Shown here: positions 35,227-45,317 of the stretch, in pieces
How positions within the stretch are numbered: the stretch's first letter is position 1
How the letters are laid out: every line of letters starts with the position of its first letter
From: Paludibacteraceae bacterium
GTDB taxonomy: Bacteria; Bacteroidota; Bacteroidia; Bacteroidales; Paludibacteraceae
Assembly (NCBI GenBank): GCA_017456885.1
Contig: JAFTIM010000004.1
Span: forward strand, 314,851 to 378,850
Direction of reading: 5' to 3'
Length of the DNA: 64,000 bases
Position numbers and translations under genes: made by a program
Notes under the pieces: model-generated
What the model was told of the DNA's origin: nothing
The model's database searches: none
The model's input: the letters and a program-made list of their open reading frames with translations, nothing else

Positions 35227-38200
35227 TTGCAAATAAAATTCAAAGGTATTAAAAAAACAGCTAAAATAGTAGGTTTAATCGTTGCGATAACGCTTCTTTT
35301 TTTTGCAACAATACTTTTATTACTTTCCACCAAAAAAGTACAAAATCTTATTGCTCAAGAGATTATTGCTCAAGTTGAGGAACAAACAGGCGTTGCCGTT
35401 ACCCTAAAAAAAATCGAATTCGATTTTCCTAATAAAATCAGCCTGCAAAATGCCCGAATCGCTATCCCGAACTACGACCAACTGCTACATGCCAATTCGA
35501 TGGAGTTCAAATTCTCCATTTGGCAGTTACTACATCGTAGAATTATTTCCGATTATCTGAAAATCAACGGATTGAATTTCAAAATACACATTCTCGAAGA
35601 TGGGTCGTCAAATATCGATTTTCTGAAAAATATCCAGTTTTCGGGCAACGGATTAAACGCGGTAAGTATCAAAACCATTGCTTTAGACGATTGTTCTTTC
35701 GCTTTCGACGATGATAGGAAGGCGAAAAAAGACACTATTTTTTTCGACAACAATCATTTCTGTATCAACAAAATAAACACAACAATATCAATAAACGAGT
35801 ATGCCAAAAACAAATTAAACCTCGTTGTCGAGCATTTCGGATTTGAAGAGTCTTCGGGATTCAAAGTAGTCGATTTAAACACAAAAATCGAGTTGAATGA
35901 ACAAGCACTAATCATTCCCAACTTTGCACTGAAACTAAACAAATCATCACTCAAAACCGACACTATCAAATTCCAATTTGAGCAAATCGGCGATTTATTC
36001 GACCAACAAACAAATGTAACTGTCAATGCCAAATTGGAACCGTCTGAGATTGTTCTGTCCGATTTAAACAATCTACATCCTGCCCTTAACGGGTTCTCAA
36101 AAAAAGTACAACTAAAAGGTGAGGTAAACGGTACGCTCGACTCGTTATCAGTCCATGATTTTGACTTTAACTATGCCGACGAATTACAACTGCAAGGAGA
36201 ATTACAATTGAAGAATTTGCAGAAAACTTTAAACGAAATTTATGTAGATGCCAATATTAAAAAGTTGAGTTTTTCAGTGCCTTGCATTCAAGACATCGTT
36301 GCTTCCCTGCAAAAAAAACCACTTGTTATGCCTCACGAACTATACAATTTAGGCACATGCAATTATTCGGGCAACATTCGTGGTATATTCCGCAATTTAC
36401 AGCTACACGGATTACTCCAAACCAATATCGGGAATGTACAAACCGATGTTCGATTGTTGGTTTTCAACAAATTCAACGATGCACAGATAAAAGGCTCTGT
36501 CAAATCCAGAAACTTACGTTTAGGCAAACTGCTACCAAAAGCTCGCATCGGCAACATCACGTTTAACATCTCCTCCGATACGCAATTCGGGCATTCCACT
36601 CCGTTTAATAGTAGAATGACAGCCGAAATTTCGTCACTTGTTTACCATGATTACAACTATCAAAATTTGCATTTCGACGGAGAATTGAAGAAAAATTTCT
36701 TTTTAGGGAAAATAAATTTTGATGATGAAAACGGACGATTAGAGGCACAAGGTTCGTTCGATTGGAACAAGCAAGAACCTAAATTCAAATTTACAGCGGA
36801 AGTGGCGGACTTCAATCCCTACAAAATGAATCTGACAAACACATACCCCGATTTAACACTCAATTTCAAGGCGAATTCCGATTTTACGGGCGGGAACATT
36901 GACAACATGAACGGCTTTTTCGAGTTGTTTGACATTAACTTGACCAATGCCGAAAAAAACTACTCGGTCGAACAATTTCGGCTATCGTCGGACGATATTG
37001 ACTCCGACGCTCACCGTTTAGCAATACAATCGGATATTATAAATGGTAATGCCACAGGTCAATTCATTCTCAAATCGCTAAAAAACAGCGTATTAAATCT
37101 AACTAAAAAATACATTCCTGCATCTCTGAAAAGCGACTACCGACATACGGCACAAAACAACTTTGTATATGCACTAAATATCAAGCACTTAAATCAGTTA
37201 TGCGACTTTCTCGACATACAATGGACTACGAACGACTCCATCAACATATCGGGCATTTACAACGATTTCGACAACGATATTGCATTTTATCTCGACATTC
37301 CTTCTATTGTCAAAAAAGGTGGCAAAACCTCGTTTCAAGGAGTGAATCTGCAGGTATCGAACAACGAAAAACAATTAAGTCTGACGGCAAATGCAAACAT
37401 TATGGCTCCGAAGTACTCCACTATGCTCAATGCAAAATTTCAATTGGGGAACGATTCATTGCAAACATTTGTCAAATGGTTAAGCAACAAAGAGAATCTT
37501 TTCGAAGGAGAAATTTTTACCCGTTCGGCATTCAAAACCGAAAAAGACACATTGCATTGTATAACGCATGTGCTCCCTACTCAATTTGTGTTACGCGACT
37601 CGGTGTGGGACATCACTCCTGCCGAAATTTCAACCGATTTTTCGAGCATACTCATCAAAGAGCTGTCCATATCGAAACAAAACCAATTTCTAACCATCAA
37701 CGGAAAAGCCTCGCCAAGCGAAACCGACACCATCGATATTCAACTGAAAAACATCGACTTAAGCTATATCAGCGGATTTATCCCAAAAGCATCTGTCATT
37801 TTCGGCGGGAAAGCCAGCGGAAAAGCATTTATTTCCAATATTTTTTCAAAACCGATATTCAATGCCGACGTTCATGTACCCAAATTTTCATTTAACAACT
37901 CGCTTTGGGGCGATACCAAGGCTTCTGCCAAATGGGACAACGAAAACAATGCCATCAATTTAGAAGGAATTGTAACCAACAACAATCAAACTATTGCAGA
38001 AATCGAAGGAGGATACTTTTTCGGCAACGACTCACTCGACTTAATCGGTCAAGCCAACAATTTAGACCTCGATTTCATAAATTATTACTTAAACAGCATC
38101 ACGCTCTCGGCAAAAGGTTGTGCATCGGGTGACGTTCATGTATTTGGTAAGAAAAAAGAGGTTACTATCACCACAAACGCCAAGGCCGACGATGCAGCCC

Positions 38201-39732
38201 TGACAGTCGATTATTTGAAAACGACTTATACATTTTCCGACAGCATTATACTGACACCCGACAGTATATTGTTCCGAAATATAACGGTATACGATCCATA
38301 CAAAAACAAAGGACAGGTCAATGGGTTTGTCGCGCACAAATATTTCAAAAATTTTGTATACAACATCGACATCAACTGCGATAACGTACAGGCAATGAAC
38401 ACCAACGAACGGGACAATCCCTATTTTTACGGGCTTATATTTGCCTCCGGCAATGTCAATATATCGGGAGATGAAACCTCCGGCACTATCATATCCGCCA
38501 AAGCGACAACCGAGCCAAAAACAAAAGTGTTTATTCCCATGTCCAACTCTTCCACGGCAATGGACAACTCCTTTGTTGTGTTTGTAAACAACGACAGTCT
38601 GGCAACTGATTTTCAGCAAATTCCCGAACAGCAAGAAGCATCGAATGCGAATATGAGGTTGTTGTTTATGATAGACATTACGCCCGATGCCGAAGCCCAA
38701 ATCATTATCGACCCAAGTTCAGGAGATATGATAAAGGCCACCGGAGAGGGAAGTTTAAAAGTCGATTACGACATCAAAACCGACAATTTTAAACTTTATG
38801 GTGACTATACGTTGGAAACTGGGAATTATCTGTTCTCATTACAAAATGCCATCAGAAAAGAGTTCAGAATTCAAAAAGGAAGTACCATTCGTTGGTCAGG
38901 GGTCCCTTATGATGCCGACGTAAACATCACCGCATTGTATCAACTCACCGCATCACTCACCGACATTCTCGACAAAGCCGTACTTTCAAGTTCCAATCGT
39001 ACAAGCGTACCTGTTCAATGCGTTCTGAAACTGACGGGAAATCTTATGCGACCCAATATCGCTTTTGACATCCATCTGCCAAACTCCGACGAAGAGTTGA
39101 ACAGAGCGTTGAAAGCCGTCATCAATACCGAAGAAATGATGAATCGGCAAGTAGTTTATTTGTTGGCGTTAGGTAAATTCTTTACTCCTGAATATCTCCG
39201 CAGCAATACACAAGGAGAACTCTTGGCAATTGCTTCGTCAACATTGTCTTCCCAACTCAACAATTGGGCATCACAATTGTTCGAGAATTGGAATTTCGGA
39301 GTCAATTTCCGAACATCGGGCGAAGGAAGCGACAAATCGGACGAATACGAGTTTGCATTTTTATACTCTCCGAACGATCGTCTTGTGATTAACGGCAACG
39401 TAGGTTATCGCGACGACAACCTATCGGCATCAAAATTCATCGGTGATGTCGATGCCGAATACAAAATCACTTCAAACGGCAAAATATGGTTGAAGGCCTA
39501 CAACCATACCAACGATTACAAAGAATTTAAAACCGCACTGACAACACAAGGAGTCGGATTGGCTTACCGAGAGAGTTTCAGTTCGGGGAAGGCATTGAAA
39601 AAAGAGTGGCAAAAGACCATTCAACGTAACAAAGAGGAAAGAGCCTTGAAAAAACAACTACGCAAAGAGAAGAGAGAAAAACGCAAACAAGAAAAAGAGG
39701 CTAAAAAACAACAAAAAGAAGCTGCAAAATGA
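35227..39732 (+). CDS. tamB: TamB-like translocation and assembly module protein
   Basis: The 1501-residue protein has an N-terminal membrane anchor (VGLIVAITLLFFATILLLL), an AsmA-like start, a long repetitive beta-rich body and a C-terminal TamB (DUF490) domain. That domain has GNYLFSLQNAIRKEFRIQKGSTIRW near residue 1205 and the late LGKFFTPEYL. The tail is lysine- and glutamate-rich. TamB-like proteins bridge the periplasm and move lipids or outer-membrane proteins. The frame has no ATG at its start: TTG at 35227 is the best candidate, and an ATG at 35208 is one frame off. A TATTTTTG box overlaps this TTG, so the true start needs checking. Confidence 0.9.
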   Translation: MQIKFKGIKKTAKIVGLIVAITLLFFATILLLLSTKKVQNLIAQEIIAQVEEQTGVAVTLKKIEFDFPNKISLQNARIAIPNYDQLLHANSMEFKFSIWQLLHRRIISDYLKINGLNFKIHILEDGSSNIDFLKNIQFSGNGLNAVSIKTIALDDCSFAFDDDRKAKKDTIFFDNNHFCINKINTTISINEYAKNKLNLVVEHFGFEESSGFKVVDLNTKIELNEQALIIPNFALKLNKSSLKTDTIKFQFEQIGDLFDQQTNVTVNAKLEPSEIVLSDLNNLHPALNGFSKKVQLKGEVNGTLDSLSVHDFDFNYADELQLQGELQLKNLQKTLNEIYVDANIKKLSFSVPCIQDIVASLQKKPLVMPHELYNLGTCNYSGNIRGIFRNLQLHGLLQTNIGNVQTDVRLLVFNKFNDAQIKGSVKSRNLRLGKLLPKARIGNITFNISSDTQFGHSTPFNSRMTAEISSLVYHDYNYQNLHFDGELKKNFFLGKINFDDENGRLEAQGSFDWNKQEPKFKFTAEVADFNPYKMNLTNTYPDLTLNFKANSDFTGGNIDNMNGFFELFDINLTNAEKNYSVEQFRLSSDDIDSDAHRLAIQSDIINGNATGQFILKSLKNSVLNLTKKYIPASLKSDYRHTAQNNFVYALNIKHLNQLCDFLDIQWTTNDSINISGIYNDFDNDIAFYLDIPSIVKKGGKTSFQGVNLQVSNNEKQLSLTANANIMAPKYSTMLNAKFQLGNDSLQTFVKWLSNKENLFEGEIFTRSAFKTEKDTLHCITHVLPTQFVLRDSVWDITPAEISTDFSSILIKELSISKQNQFLTINGKASPSETDTIDIQLKNIDLSYISGFIPKASVIFGGKASGKAFISNIFSKPIFNADVHVPKFSFNNSLWGDTKASAKWDNENNAINLEGIVTNNNQTIAEIEGGYFFGNDSLDLIGQANNLDLDFINYYLNSITLSAKGCASGDVHVFGKKKEVTITTNAKADDAALTVDYLKTTYTFSDSIILTPDSILFRNITVYDPYKNKGQVNGFVAHKYFKNFVYNIDINCDNVQAMNTNERDNPYFYGLIFASGNVNISGDETSGTIISAKATTEPKTKVFIPMSNSSTAMDNSFVVFVNNDSLATDFQQIPEQQEASNANMRLLFMIDITPDAEAQIIIDPSSGDMIKATGEGSLKVDYDIKTDNFKLYGDYTLETGNYLFSLQNAIRKEFRIQKGSTIRWSGVPYDADVNITALYQLTASLTDILDKAVLSSSNRTSVPVQCVLKLTGNLMRPNIAFDIHLPNSDEELNRALKAVINTEEMMNRQVVYLLALGKFFTPEYLRSNTQGELLAIASSTLSSQLNNWASQLFENWNFGVNFRTSGEGSDKSDEYEFAFLYSPNDRLVINGNVGYRDDNLSASKFIGDVDAEYKITSNGKIWLKAYNHTNDYKEFKTALTTQGVGLAYRESFSSGKALKKEWQKTIQRNKEERALKKQLRKEKREKRKQEKEAKKQQKEAAK

Positions 39733-40361
39733 GAAGAATCACATTATTTACACTGCTGCTTATCGGGGCAAACTGCTTTGCATTCGACATTTTAGACGCA
39801 TTCAAAGCAATGCCCGACTATCTTACACCTACATTGAATCCGGTTCTGAAATCGGAACTTATAAATAGTTACATCAACGGAAGCGATTCGGTTGAGAACC
39901 GATATGCCGGCAAATCGAAAATAACGTTACTCGACACCGACAACCATCTTTTGCAAATACAAACATCCGATGTTGGAAAAATCGAATTGAAAATATTCAC
40001 TCCGACACCAACCGACACCATTATCGGTTATATCAACACGATTTGTACGCCCGAATGCACTTCCGTAATTAAAGCATTCAATTGTCAGTGGAATGAGTTA
40101 CCACTCGAAACCATTGACTACAAGGATTTTATGAATACAAAAGACAACGACCGAATTGCTTTGTTCGAAAGCTGGGATATGCCACAATTTATCGAATATT
40201 CATTTACTGACAAAAACACCGTAAAGGCAAAATTCACCACTTTTTTTTACCTTGATGACGAACAGCAGAAACAGATGGAACCTATCATAAAAAAAAGTTT
40301 GACACTTAAGATAAAATCTCACGAGTCAAACTCCACGAAATACAGTTTAGACACTTTCTAA
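39729..40361 (+). CDS. DUF3256 family protein
   Basis: The 210-residue protein has a signal peptide ending near FAFDILDAF. The pattern AFKAMPDYLTPTLNP, DFMN and the strand-rich rest match the Bacteroidales DUF3256 family, whose function is unknown. The ATG overlaps the tamB stop by four bases, so it is coupled to tamB, suggesting an envelope role. Its end overlaps the convergent sigma factor gene by four bases. Confidence 0.85.
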   Translation: MRRITLFTLLLIGANCFAFDILDAFKAMPDYLTPTLNPVLKSELINSYINGSDSVENRYAGKSKITLLDTDNHLLQIQTSDVGKIELKIFTPTPTDTIIGYINTICTPECTSVIKAFNCQWNELPLETIDYKDFMNTKDNDRIALFESWDMPQFIEYSFTDKNTVKAKFTTFFYLDDEQQKQMEPIIKKSLTLKIKSHESNSTKYSLDTF

Positions 40362-40948
40362 ATTTTTAAAACCGACCGCTCTTTGGCCATTGTTTTAAGA
40401 TTTATCAAGGCATAACGCATACGCCCCAAAGCAGTGTTGATACTTACACCCGTTTGTTCGGCTATTTCGCTGAAGCTCATATCTTCATAAAAACGCATAC
40501 GAACGACTTCACGCTGATTTTCTGGGAGATAATCGAGCAATGCCACCACTTCTTTTAGTTGCTGTTCGCGAATCATATCATCTTCGATGCTATCCTCACA
40601 CAACTTTGCATCATTCAATAAATCGTATTCGCAATCATCGTTCGAAAACGTGCTTTCATAAGCAATTCTTCTATAATGATCAATTATCAGATTGTGAGCT
40701 ATTCGGCTCAACCAAGCAGCAAATTTTCCATTTTCGTTATACGTCCCCTTTTGCAGACAAACAACGACCTTGATGAAGGTTTCCTGAAAAATATCATCAG
40801 CCAAACTTTCGTTTTTCGTAACAAAAGAAATATAGTTGTAAATACGATCTTTATGACGATTAAGCAATACGGCAAATGCTTCGTTCAAGCCCGTTCTGTA
40901 AAGAGCCACCAACTTCTCGTCCGACAAAGAAGTTAAATTTGTTTTCAT
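40358..40948 (-). CDS. ECF-type RNA polymerase sigma factor
   Basis: The 196-residue protein has region 2 (IYNYISFVTKNESLADDIFQETFIKV, with FAAWLSRIAHNLIIDHYRR) and region 4 (LPENQREVVRMRFYEDMSFSEIAEQ, then GVSINTALGRMRYALINL). No anti-sigma gene is adjacent, so it may be of the housekeeping-like Bacteroidetes RpoE group. A minus-strand -7 box TACTTTTG (41040-41033) lies about 85 bases before the start. Confidence 0.93.
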   Translation of the reverse strand: MKTNLTSLSDEKLVALYRTGLNEAFAVLLNRHKDRIYNYISFVTKNESLADDIFQETFIKVVVCLQKGTYNENGKFAAWLSRIAHNLIIDHYRRIAYESTFSNDDCEYDLLNDAKLCEDSIEDDMIREQQLKEVVALLDYLPENQREVVRMRFYEDMSFSEIAEQTGVSINTALGRMRYALINLKTMAKERSVLKI

Positions 40949-41098
40949 TACCTTGTTTGTTTTGCGTTTTATACAAAGTAATTTTTTTCGATAGGCATTC
41001 TATTTTTAGATTCAAAACGATGCAAAAGTAATAGTTTAATTTCAAATAAAAAAACTTTTAAAACGTGATTCACAAAAAGCCAACTAATGAGATTTTCA

Positions 41099-41129
41099 TT
41101 TGCGTTCTGAACAAAAAGTTATACTTTTG
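41099..41129 (+). promoter_or_regulatory. Promoter of the acyl-CoA ligase gene
   Basis: TTTG (41099-41102), 19 bases and TACTTTTG (41122-41129) are the textbook Bacteroidetes -33/-7 arrangement. The ATG is at 41154. Confidence 0.7.
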
Positions 41130-41153
41130 CCCGACTTTTTAAACTAAAACAAT

Positions 41154-43064
41154 ATGGCAAAAAGATTGACAATCATTGATTTTGTGGAACAATACGTTTC
41201 TCTATACGCAAAAAATCCTTTTCTTTGGGAAAAGAATTTAGACACAAACATCTGGGAACCAACTACCTACGAAGAGACGCTCCGTCAGGCCAAACGCATT
41301 GCCGCCGGACTCATCTCACTCGGTGTTCAAAAAGGGGAAAAAATTTCTTATCTCTGCGAAGGACGAAATCTGTGGGTAATCGGAGAGCTTGGCGTACTCT
41401 ACGCAGGAGCTGTCAATGTTCCGCTCTCCATCAAATTGGAAGAAACCAACGATTTGGTATTCAGAGTTAAACACTCCGATTCGAAATATATTATCACTTC
41501 AAAATTTCAATTGCCGAAAGTGCGGAAAATCCTTTCCGAATGTCCGATGGTGGAAAAAGTAATCGTGTTCGACCACATAGACGACAAACAAGACAACGAA
41601 ATCTACATAGACGACATCATGGCAATGGGCGATGATTTATTGGCAAAAGACGCTGAATTGCTCACGCAACGATATTCATCAATTCTGCCTGACGACTATG
41701 CAAACATCAGCTACACATCGGGGACGACAGCCGACCCTAAAGGCATTCTGCTGACACATCGCAACTACACGGCCAACGTAGAGCAAGCACACTCGGTGAT
41801 TGGTATCACGCCAAACGACAAAATGCTTATCATTTTACCTCTTGACCACTGTTTTGCTCACGTTGCAGGCTTCTACACGATGATGTCTTACGGGGCTTCA
41901 ATCGGTACGGTTCCTTCAGGGAAATCGGGTAAAGAGGCGCTTCGTAACATTCCGACAAGCATTCAAGAGTTTAAACCGAACGTAATGCTTTCGGTGCCTA
42001 CTCTTGCCAAAAGTTTTAAGAAAAACATCGAAACCTCTATCAAAAAAAGCGGACGCACCATAGAGCGACTCTACAAATTCGCTCTCAAAAATGCCATCGC
42101 CTACAACAAAGAGGGTTACAACAAAGGCACCGAGTTTGTCGATATTTTCCGAAAACCGCTAATGTTGTTGTTCGATAAGATTTTATTCAAAAAAGTGCGT
42201 GAAGGACTTGGCGGGCAAATGAAATTTTTCGTTGGTGGCGGCGCCCTTCTCGACATCGACCTCCAACGTTACTACTATGCCATAGGCATTCCAATGTATC
42301 AAGGATACGGCCTCTCGGAGGCTACCCCAATTATCTCGGCCAATTCGCCGGAAAAACACATTTTCGGTTCGTCGGGTAAGGTCGTTTCGCCAATGGAAAT
42401 CAAGATTCTTGACGCCGACGGCATCGAACAGCCTTTCGGTTCAAAAGGCGAAATTTGCATAAAAGGCGAAAATGTGATGGCAGGATATTGGAAAAATCCG
42501 AAATCGACGGCCGACACCATTATCAACGGATGGCTTCACACCGGCGATATGGGATATATGCTCAACGAAGAGATGCTTTATGTTGTCGGACGCTTCAAAT
42601 CGCTTCTTATTGCTGCCGACGGCGAAAAATACTCTCCCGAAGAGATTGAAGAGAACCTCGTGGAAAACTCAAAATACATCGACGGCGTAATTCTTCACAA
42701 CAACCAAGACCCATATACCATCGCCCTCATTACGCCAAACAAAGAGGCTCTTTACGCATACGCAAAAAGACACGAACTCGAACCGGACACAAAGGAGGCG
42801 AAAGAGTTAATGCTCGAAAAACTGCAACGCGAAGTAAACTGTTATCGCAAAGGAGGACGCCTATACGGAGCTTTCCCCGAACGTTGGCTTCCGGCTGCCG
42901 TATGCGTTTTGCCCGAACCTTGGACGGAACAGAACCATTTCCTCAACAGTTCGATGAAAGTTGTACGCGGAAGAGTGGTAGAAACTTACAAAAACAACAT
43001 TGAGTTTGCTTATACCACGGAGGGGAAAAACATTGTCAACAGCATGAATTTGGCGGCATTGTAA
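41154..43064 (+). CDS. Long-chain acyl-CoA synthetase (AMP-binding)
   Basis: The 636-residue ANL-family enzyme has the P-loop ISYTSGTTADPKGILLTHRNY, the A5-type YQGYGLSEATPII, LHTGDMGYM and the C-terminal GRFKSLLIAADGEKYSPEEIEE with the catalytic lysine region. It activates fatty acids to acyl-CoA via acyl-AMP. No fatty-acid degradation genes are nearby, so a role in lipid recycling is more likely than beta-oxidation. A strong terminator follows. Confidence 0.94.
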   Translation: MAKRLTIIDFVEQYVSLYAKNPFLWEKNLDTNIWEPTTYEETLRQAKRIAAGLISLGVQKGEKISYLCEGRNLWVIGELGVLYAGAVNVPLSIKLEETNDLVFRVKHSDSKYIITSKFQLPKVRKILSECPMVEKVIVFDHIDDKQDNEIYIDDIMAMGDDLLAKDAELLTQRYSSILPDDYANISYTSGTTADPKGILLTHRNYTANVEQAHSVIGITPNDKMLIILPLDHCFAHVAGFYTMMSYGASIGTVPSGKSGKEALRNIPTSIQEFKPNVMLSVPTLAKSFKKNIETSIKKSGRTIERLYKFALKNAIAYNKEGYNKGTEFVDIFRKPLMLLFDKILFKKVREGLGGQMKFFVGGGALLDIDLQRYYYAIGIPMYQGYGLSEATPIISANSPEKHIFGSSGKVVSPMEIKILDADGIEQPFGSKGEICIKGENVMAGYWKNPKSTADTIINGWLHTGDMGYMLNEEMLYVVGRFKSLLIAADGEKYSPEEIEENLVENSKYIDGVILHNNQDPYTIALITPNKEALYAYAKRHELEPDTKEAKELMLEKLQREVNCYRKGGRLYGAFPERWLPAAVCVLPEPWTEQNHFLNSSMKVVRGRVVETYKNNIEFAYTTEGKNIVNSMNLAAL

Positions 43065-43082
43065 TTCAAATATCGTTTTCAA

Positions 43083-43129
43083 AAAAAGAATCCATTCGGC
43101 TGCATCATTGCCAAGAGTGGATTCTTTTT
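43083..43129 (+). terminator. Intrinsic terminator of the acyl-CoA ligase gene
   Basis: AAAAAGAATCCA (43083-43094) pairs with TGGATTCTTTTT (43118-43129), giving a 12-bp stem with U-tract 19 bases after the stop. Confidence 0.88.
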
Positions 43130-43164
43130 GTTCAACATATCTACAAACAAAAATGTTTTTGTTA

Positions 43165-43172
43165 TAACTTTG
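43165..43172 (+). promoter_or_regulatory. -7 box of the BrkB-family gene
   Basis: TAACTTTG matches TAnnTTTG, 15 bases before the ATG at 43187, which implies a very short leader. No clear -33 element. Confidence 0.4.
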
Positions 43173-43186
43173 AAAAAAATTAAATC

Positions 43187-44527
43187 ATGAAGAGCAAATC
43201 ACTAAAAGACAATGTCTTAAGCATCTGGCATTTTCTTACCATCGACATTTGGAGAGTTACGGAAAACGAATTGACAAAATCGAAACGCGTTTCAATACTT
43301 TTGCTCAAAAAACTCATTCTTTCGTTCAGAGGTTTCTTTGAAGACAATCTTATGATGAAAGCCGCCGGACTGACCTATTACACGCTGTTAGCCATTGTGC
43401 CGACATTAGCGCTTATCATTGCCATCGGCAAAGGGTTTGGCGTTCAAAACTCAATCGAAAAATTCGTATTGGGGTTGTTTTCTTCCAATCAAGATGTACT
43501 ACCCTATGTCATGAATTTCGTTTCAAACTATCTTGAACAAGCACACGGCGGATTGTTTGTAGGTATAGGCATTGCACTGCTTTTATGGTCGGTAATGAGT
43601 ATGTTCCGACAAATAGAAAACAACTTCAACAACGTGTGGAACGTACAAAAATCGCGCTCCATCATTCGGCAATTTACGACCTATTTTTCGCTTATGTTGC
43701 TTGTACCCGTACTGATTGTAATAGCCACAAGCCTTTCAAACATGATCGACCCTTACATCGAATACATGACTCAAAAAACGGAGAATCATTTTTTGTCGGG
43801 GCTATACAAAATACTGATTACTTTGTTACCGTTTTTTGTTTATTGGCTGTTGTTCACTTTTGTTTTTATCATTATTCCGAATACGAAAGTAAAATTCATT
43901 CACGCTCTTTTTGCGGGAATTGTTACGGGAACATTGTTTCAAACCTTCCAATATCTATACATCAACGGACAGATAAATTTGACAAAATATAATGCTGTTT
44001 ACGGTAGTTTCGCTTTTCTGCCGTTGTTATTGTTTTGGTTGCAAATATCGTGGGTAATAGTGCTTTACGGTGCAAAACTGAGTTATGTAAGTCAGAATAT
44101 TGCTTTTCACAATTTCGAGAAAGAAACGAAAAACATCAGCCGACGTTACAAAGATTATACAACAATTATCGTTTTAAAAGAGATTATTCTCCGTTTCAAC
44201 GACAACGAATTGCCTGTATCCGATCAAGATATTGCCAACAAATACAACATTCCAATAAAATTGACGCAAGACATTTTGTGGCTGCTCACCGAAGCCGGAA
44301 TCGTACGAGAAACCTACATTGAGCAATCGAACATAAAAACCTATGTCCCTGCTTTGGATACACACAAAATCACATTGGCTTTGCTTATCAAACGAATTGA
44401 AACTCTTGGAAACGAGAACTTTAAGCTAAAAGTTGACGAATCGTCCAATGGAATTTGGGAGAAACTTATCGAAATTCAAAAAGATTATTCCGAAAGTTTA
44501 AATTCGGTTTTAATTAAAGATTTATAA
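43187..44527 (+). CDS. YihY/BrkB family membrane protein with C-terminal winged helix
   Basis: The 446-residue protein has the BrkB core of six helices (about 45-310), starting FFEDNLMMKAAGLTYYTLLAIVPTLALI and including VNISKY-like NGQINLTKYNAVYGSFAFLPLLLFWL. Beyond it, residues about 330-446 form a winged-helix-like domain (LPVSDQDIANKYNIPIKLTQ, then DILWLLTEAGIVRE). This addition is common in Bacteroidetes members. The family was once misnamed RNase BN; its role is unknown. The next gene starts 61 bases on. Confidence 0.88.
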   Translation: MKSKSLKDNVLSIWHFLTIDIWRVTENELTKSKRVSILLLKKLILSFRGFFEDNLMMKAAGLTYYTLLAIVPTLALIIAIGKGFGVQNSIEKFVLGLFSSNQDVLPYVMNFVSNYLEQAHGGLFVGIGIALLLWSVMSMFRQIENNFNNVWNVQKSRSIIRQFTTYFSLMLLVPVLIVIATSLSNMIDPYIEYMTQKTENHFLSGLYKILITLLPFFVYWLLFTFVFIIIPNTKVKFIHALFAGIVTGTLFQTFQYLYINGQINLTKYNAVYGSFAFLPLLLFWLQISWVIVLYGAKLSYVSQNIAFHNFEKETKNISRRYKDYTTIIVLKEIILRFNDNELPVSDQDIANKYNIPIKLTQDILWLLTEAGIVRETYIEQSNIKTYVPALDTHKITLALLIKRIETLGNENFKLKVDESSNGIWEKLIEIQKDYSESLNSVLIKDL

Positions 44528-44588
44528 CGTTTAAAAAGGCTTTTTTTATATAAAAACGCACTATTTTCGCAGTAAATAAAAAATAAAT

Positions 44589-45314
44589 ATGGCATTAGGA
44601 AAATATCTTTTTGCAGGAGGTTTAGGATTTGTACTCGGAGGACCTATCGGAGCCGTAGTCGGTGTCGTGTTGGCGTCGATAGTGCCAAATGTTCAAGAGC
44701 TTCGTCCCAACTCGCAAAAGGCAAGCGTTCAAGGCGATTTTCGTATCGTGCTGCTGATGTTGTTTGCCAACGTTATGAAAGCAGACGGTGAGGTAAAAAA
44801 ATCGGAGTTAAACGTCGTAAAACACTTTTTGGTAGAAACATTTGGCGAACAAGGCGCTTTGGAAGCCTTGCAATTGCTAAAAGAAATTTTAAAACAAGAC
44901 TATAGCACCGCCGCCATAGCACAACAAGCAAGCAGCCACTTCAACTACTCGCAACGAATAGAGTTGATACATCTGCTTTTTATGATTAGTGCCGCCGACA
45001 AGGTCATCTCCGCAAACGAGTTGAACACCATTCAAACGGCAGCACAATACCTCATCACTGCCAACGACTTCGAGTCGATTAAAGCCATGTTTTTCAAAAC
45101 GGAAACAAACAGCGATTGGGCGTATAAAGTGCTTGGTGTCGAAAAAAATGCCCCAGACGAGGAGGTGAAAAAAGCCTATCGAAAAATGGCCATGAAGTTC
45201 CATCCCGACAAAGTAAACACCCTCGGCGAAGAGATAAAAAAACAGGCGGAAGAAAAATTCAAGGAAATTCAGAAAGCCTACGAAACAATCAAAAAAGAAC
45301 GAAATATTGCTTAA
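44589..45314 (+). CDS. TerB-like/DnaJ protein (DjlA-like)
   Basis: The 241-residue protein has a glycine-rich hydrophobic N-terminus ([26 protein letters not shown]). A TerB-like helical domain (about 50-160) follows, with [19 protein letters not shown], and then a J domain (about 178-241) with the HPD motif in [15 protein letters not shown]. It should stimulate an Hsp70 partner near the membrane. The layout is that of DjlA. It lies four bases before the S41 protease gene. Confidence 0.92.
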   Translation: MALGKYLFAGGLGFVLGGPIGAVVGVVLASIVPNVQELRPNSQKASVQGDFRIVLLMLFANVMKADGEVKKSELNVVKHFLVETFGEQGALEALQLLKEILKQDYSTAAIAQQASSHFNYSQRIELIHLLFMISAADKVISANELNTIQTAAQYLITANDFESIKAMFFKTETNSDWAYKVLGVEKNAPDEEVKKAYRKMAMKFHPDKVNTLGEEIKKQAEEKFKEIQKAYETIKKERNIA

Positions 45315-45317
45315 TCC

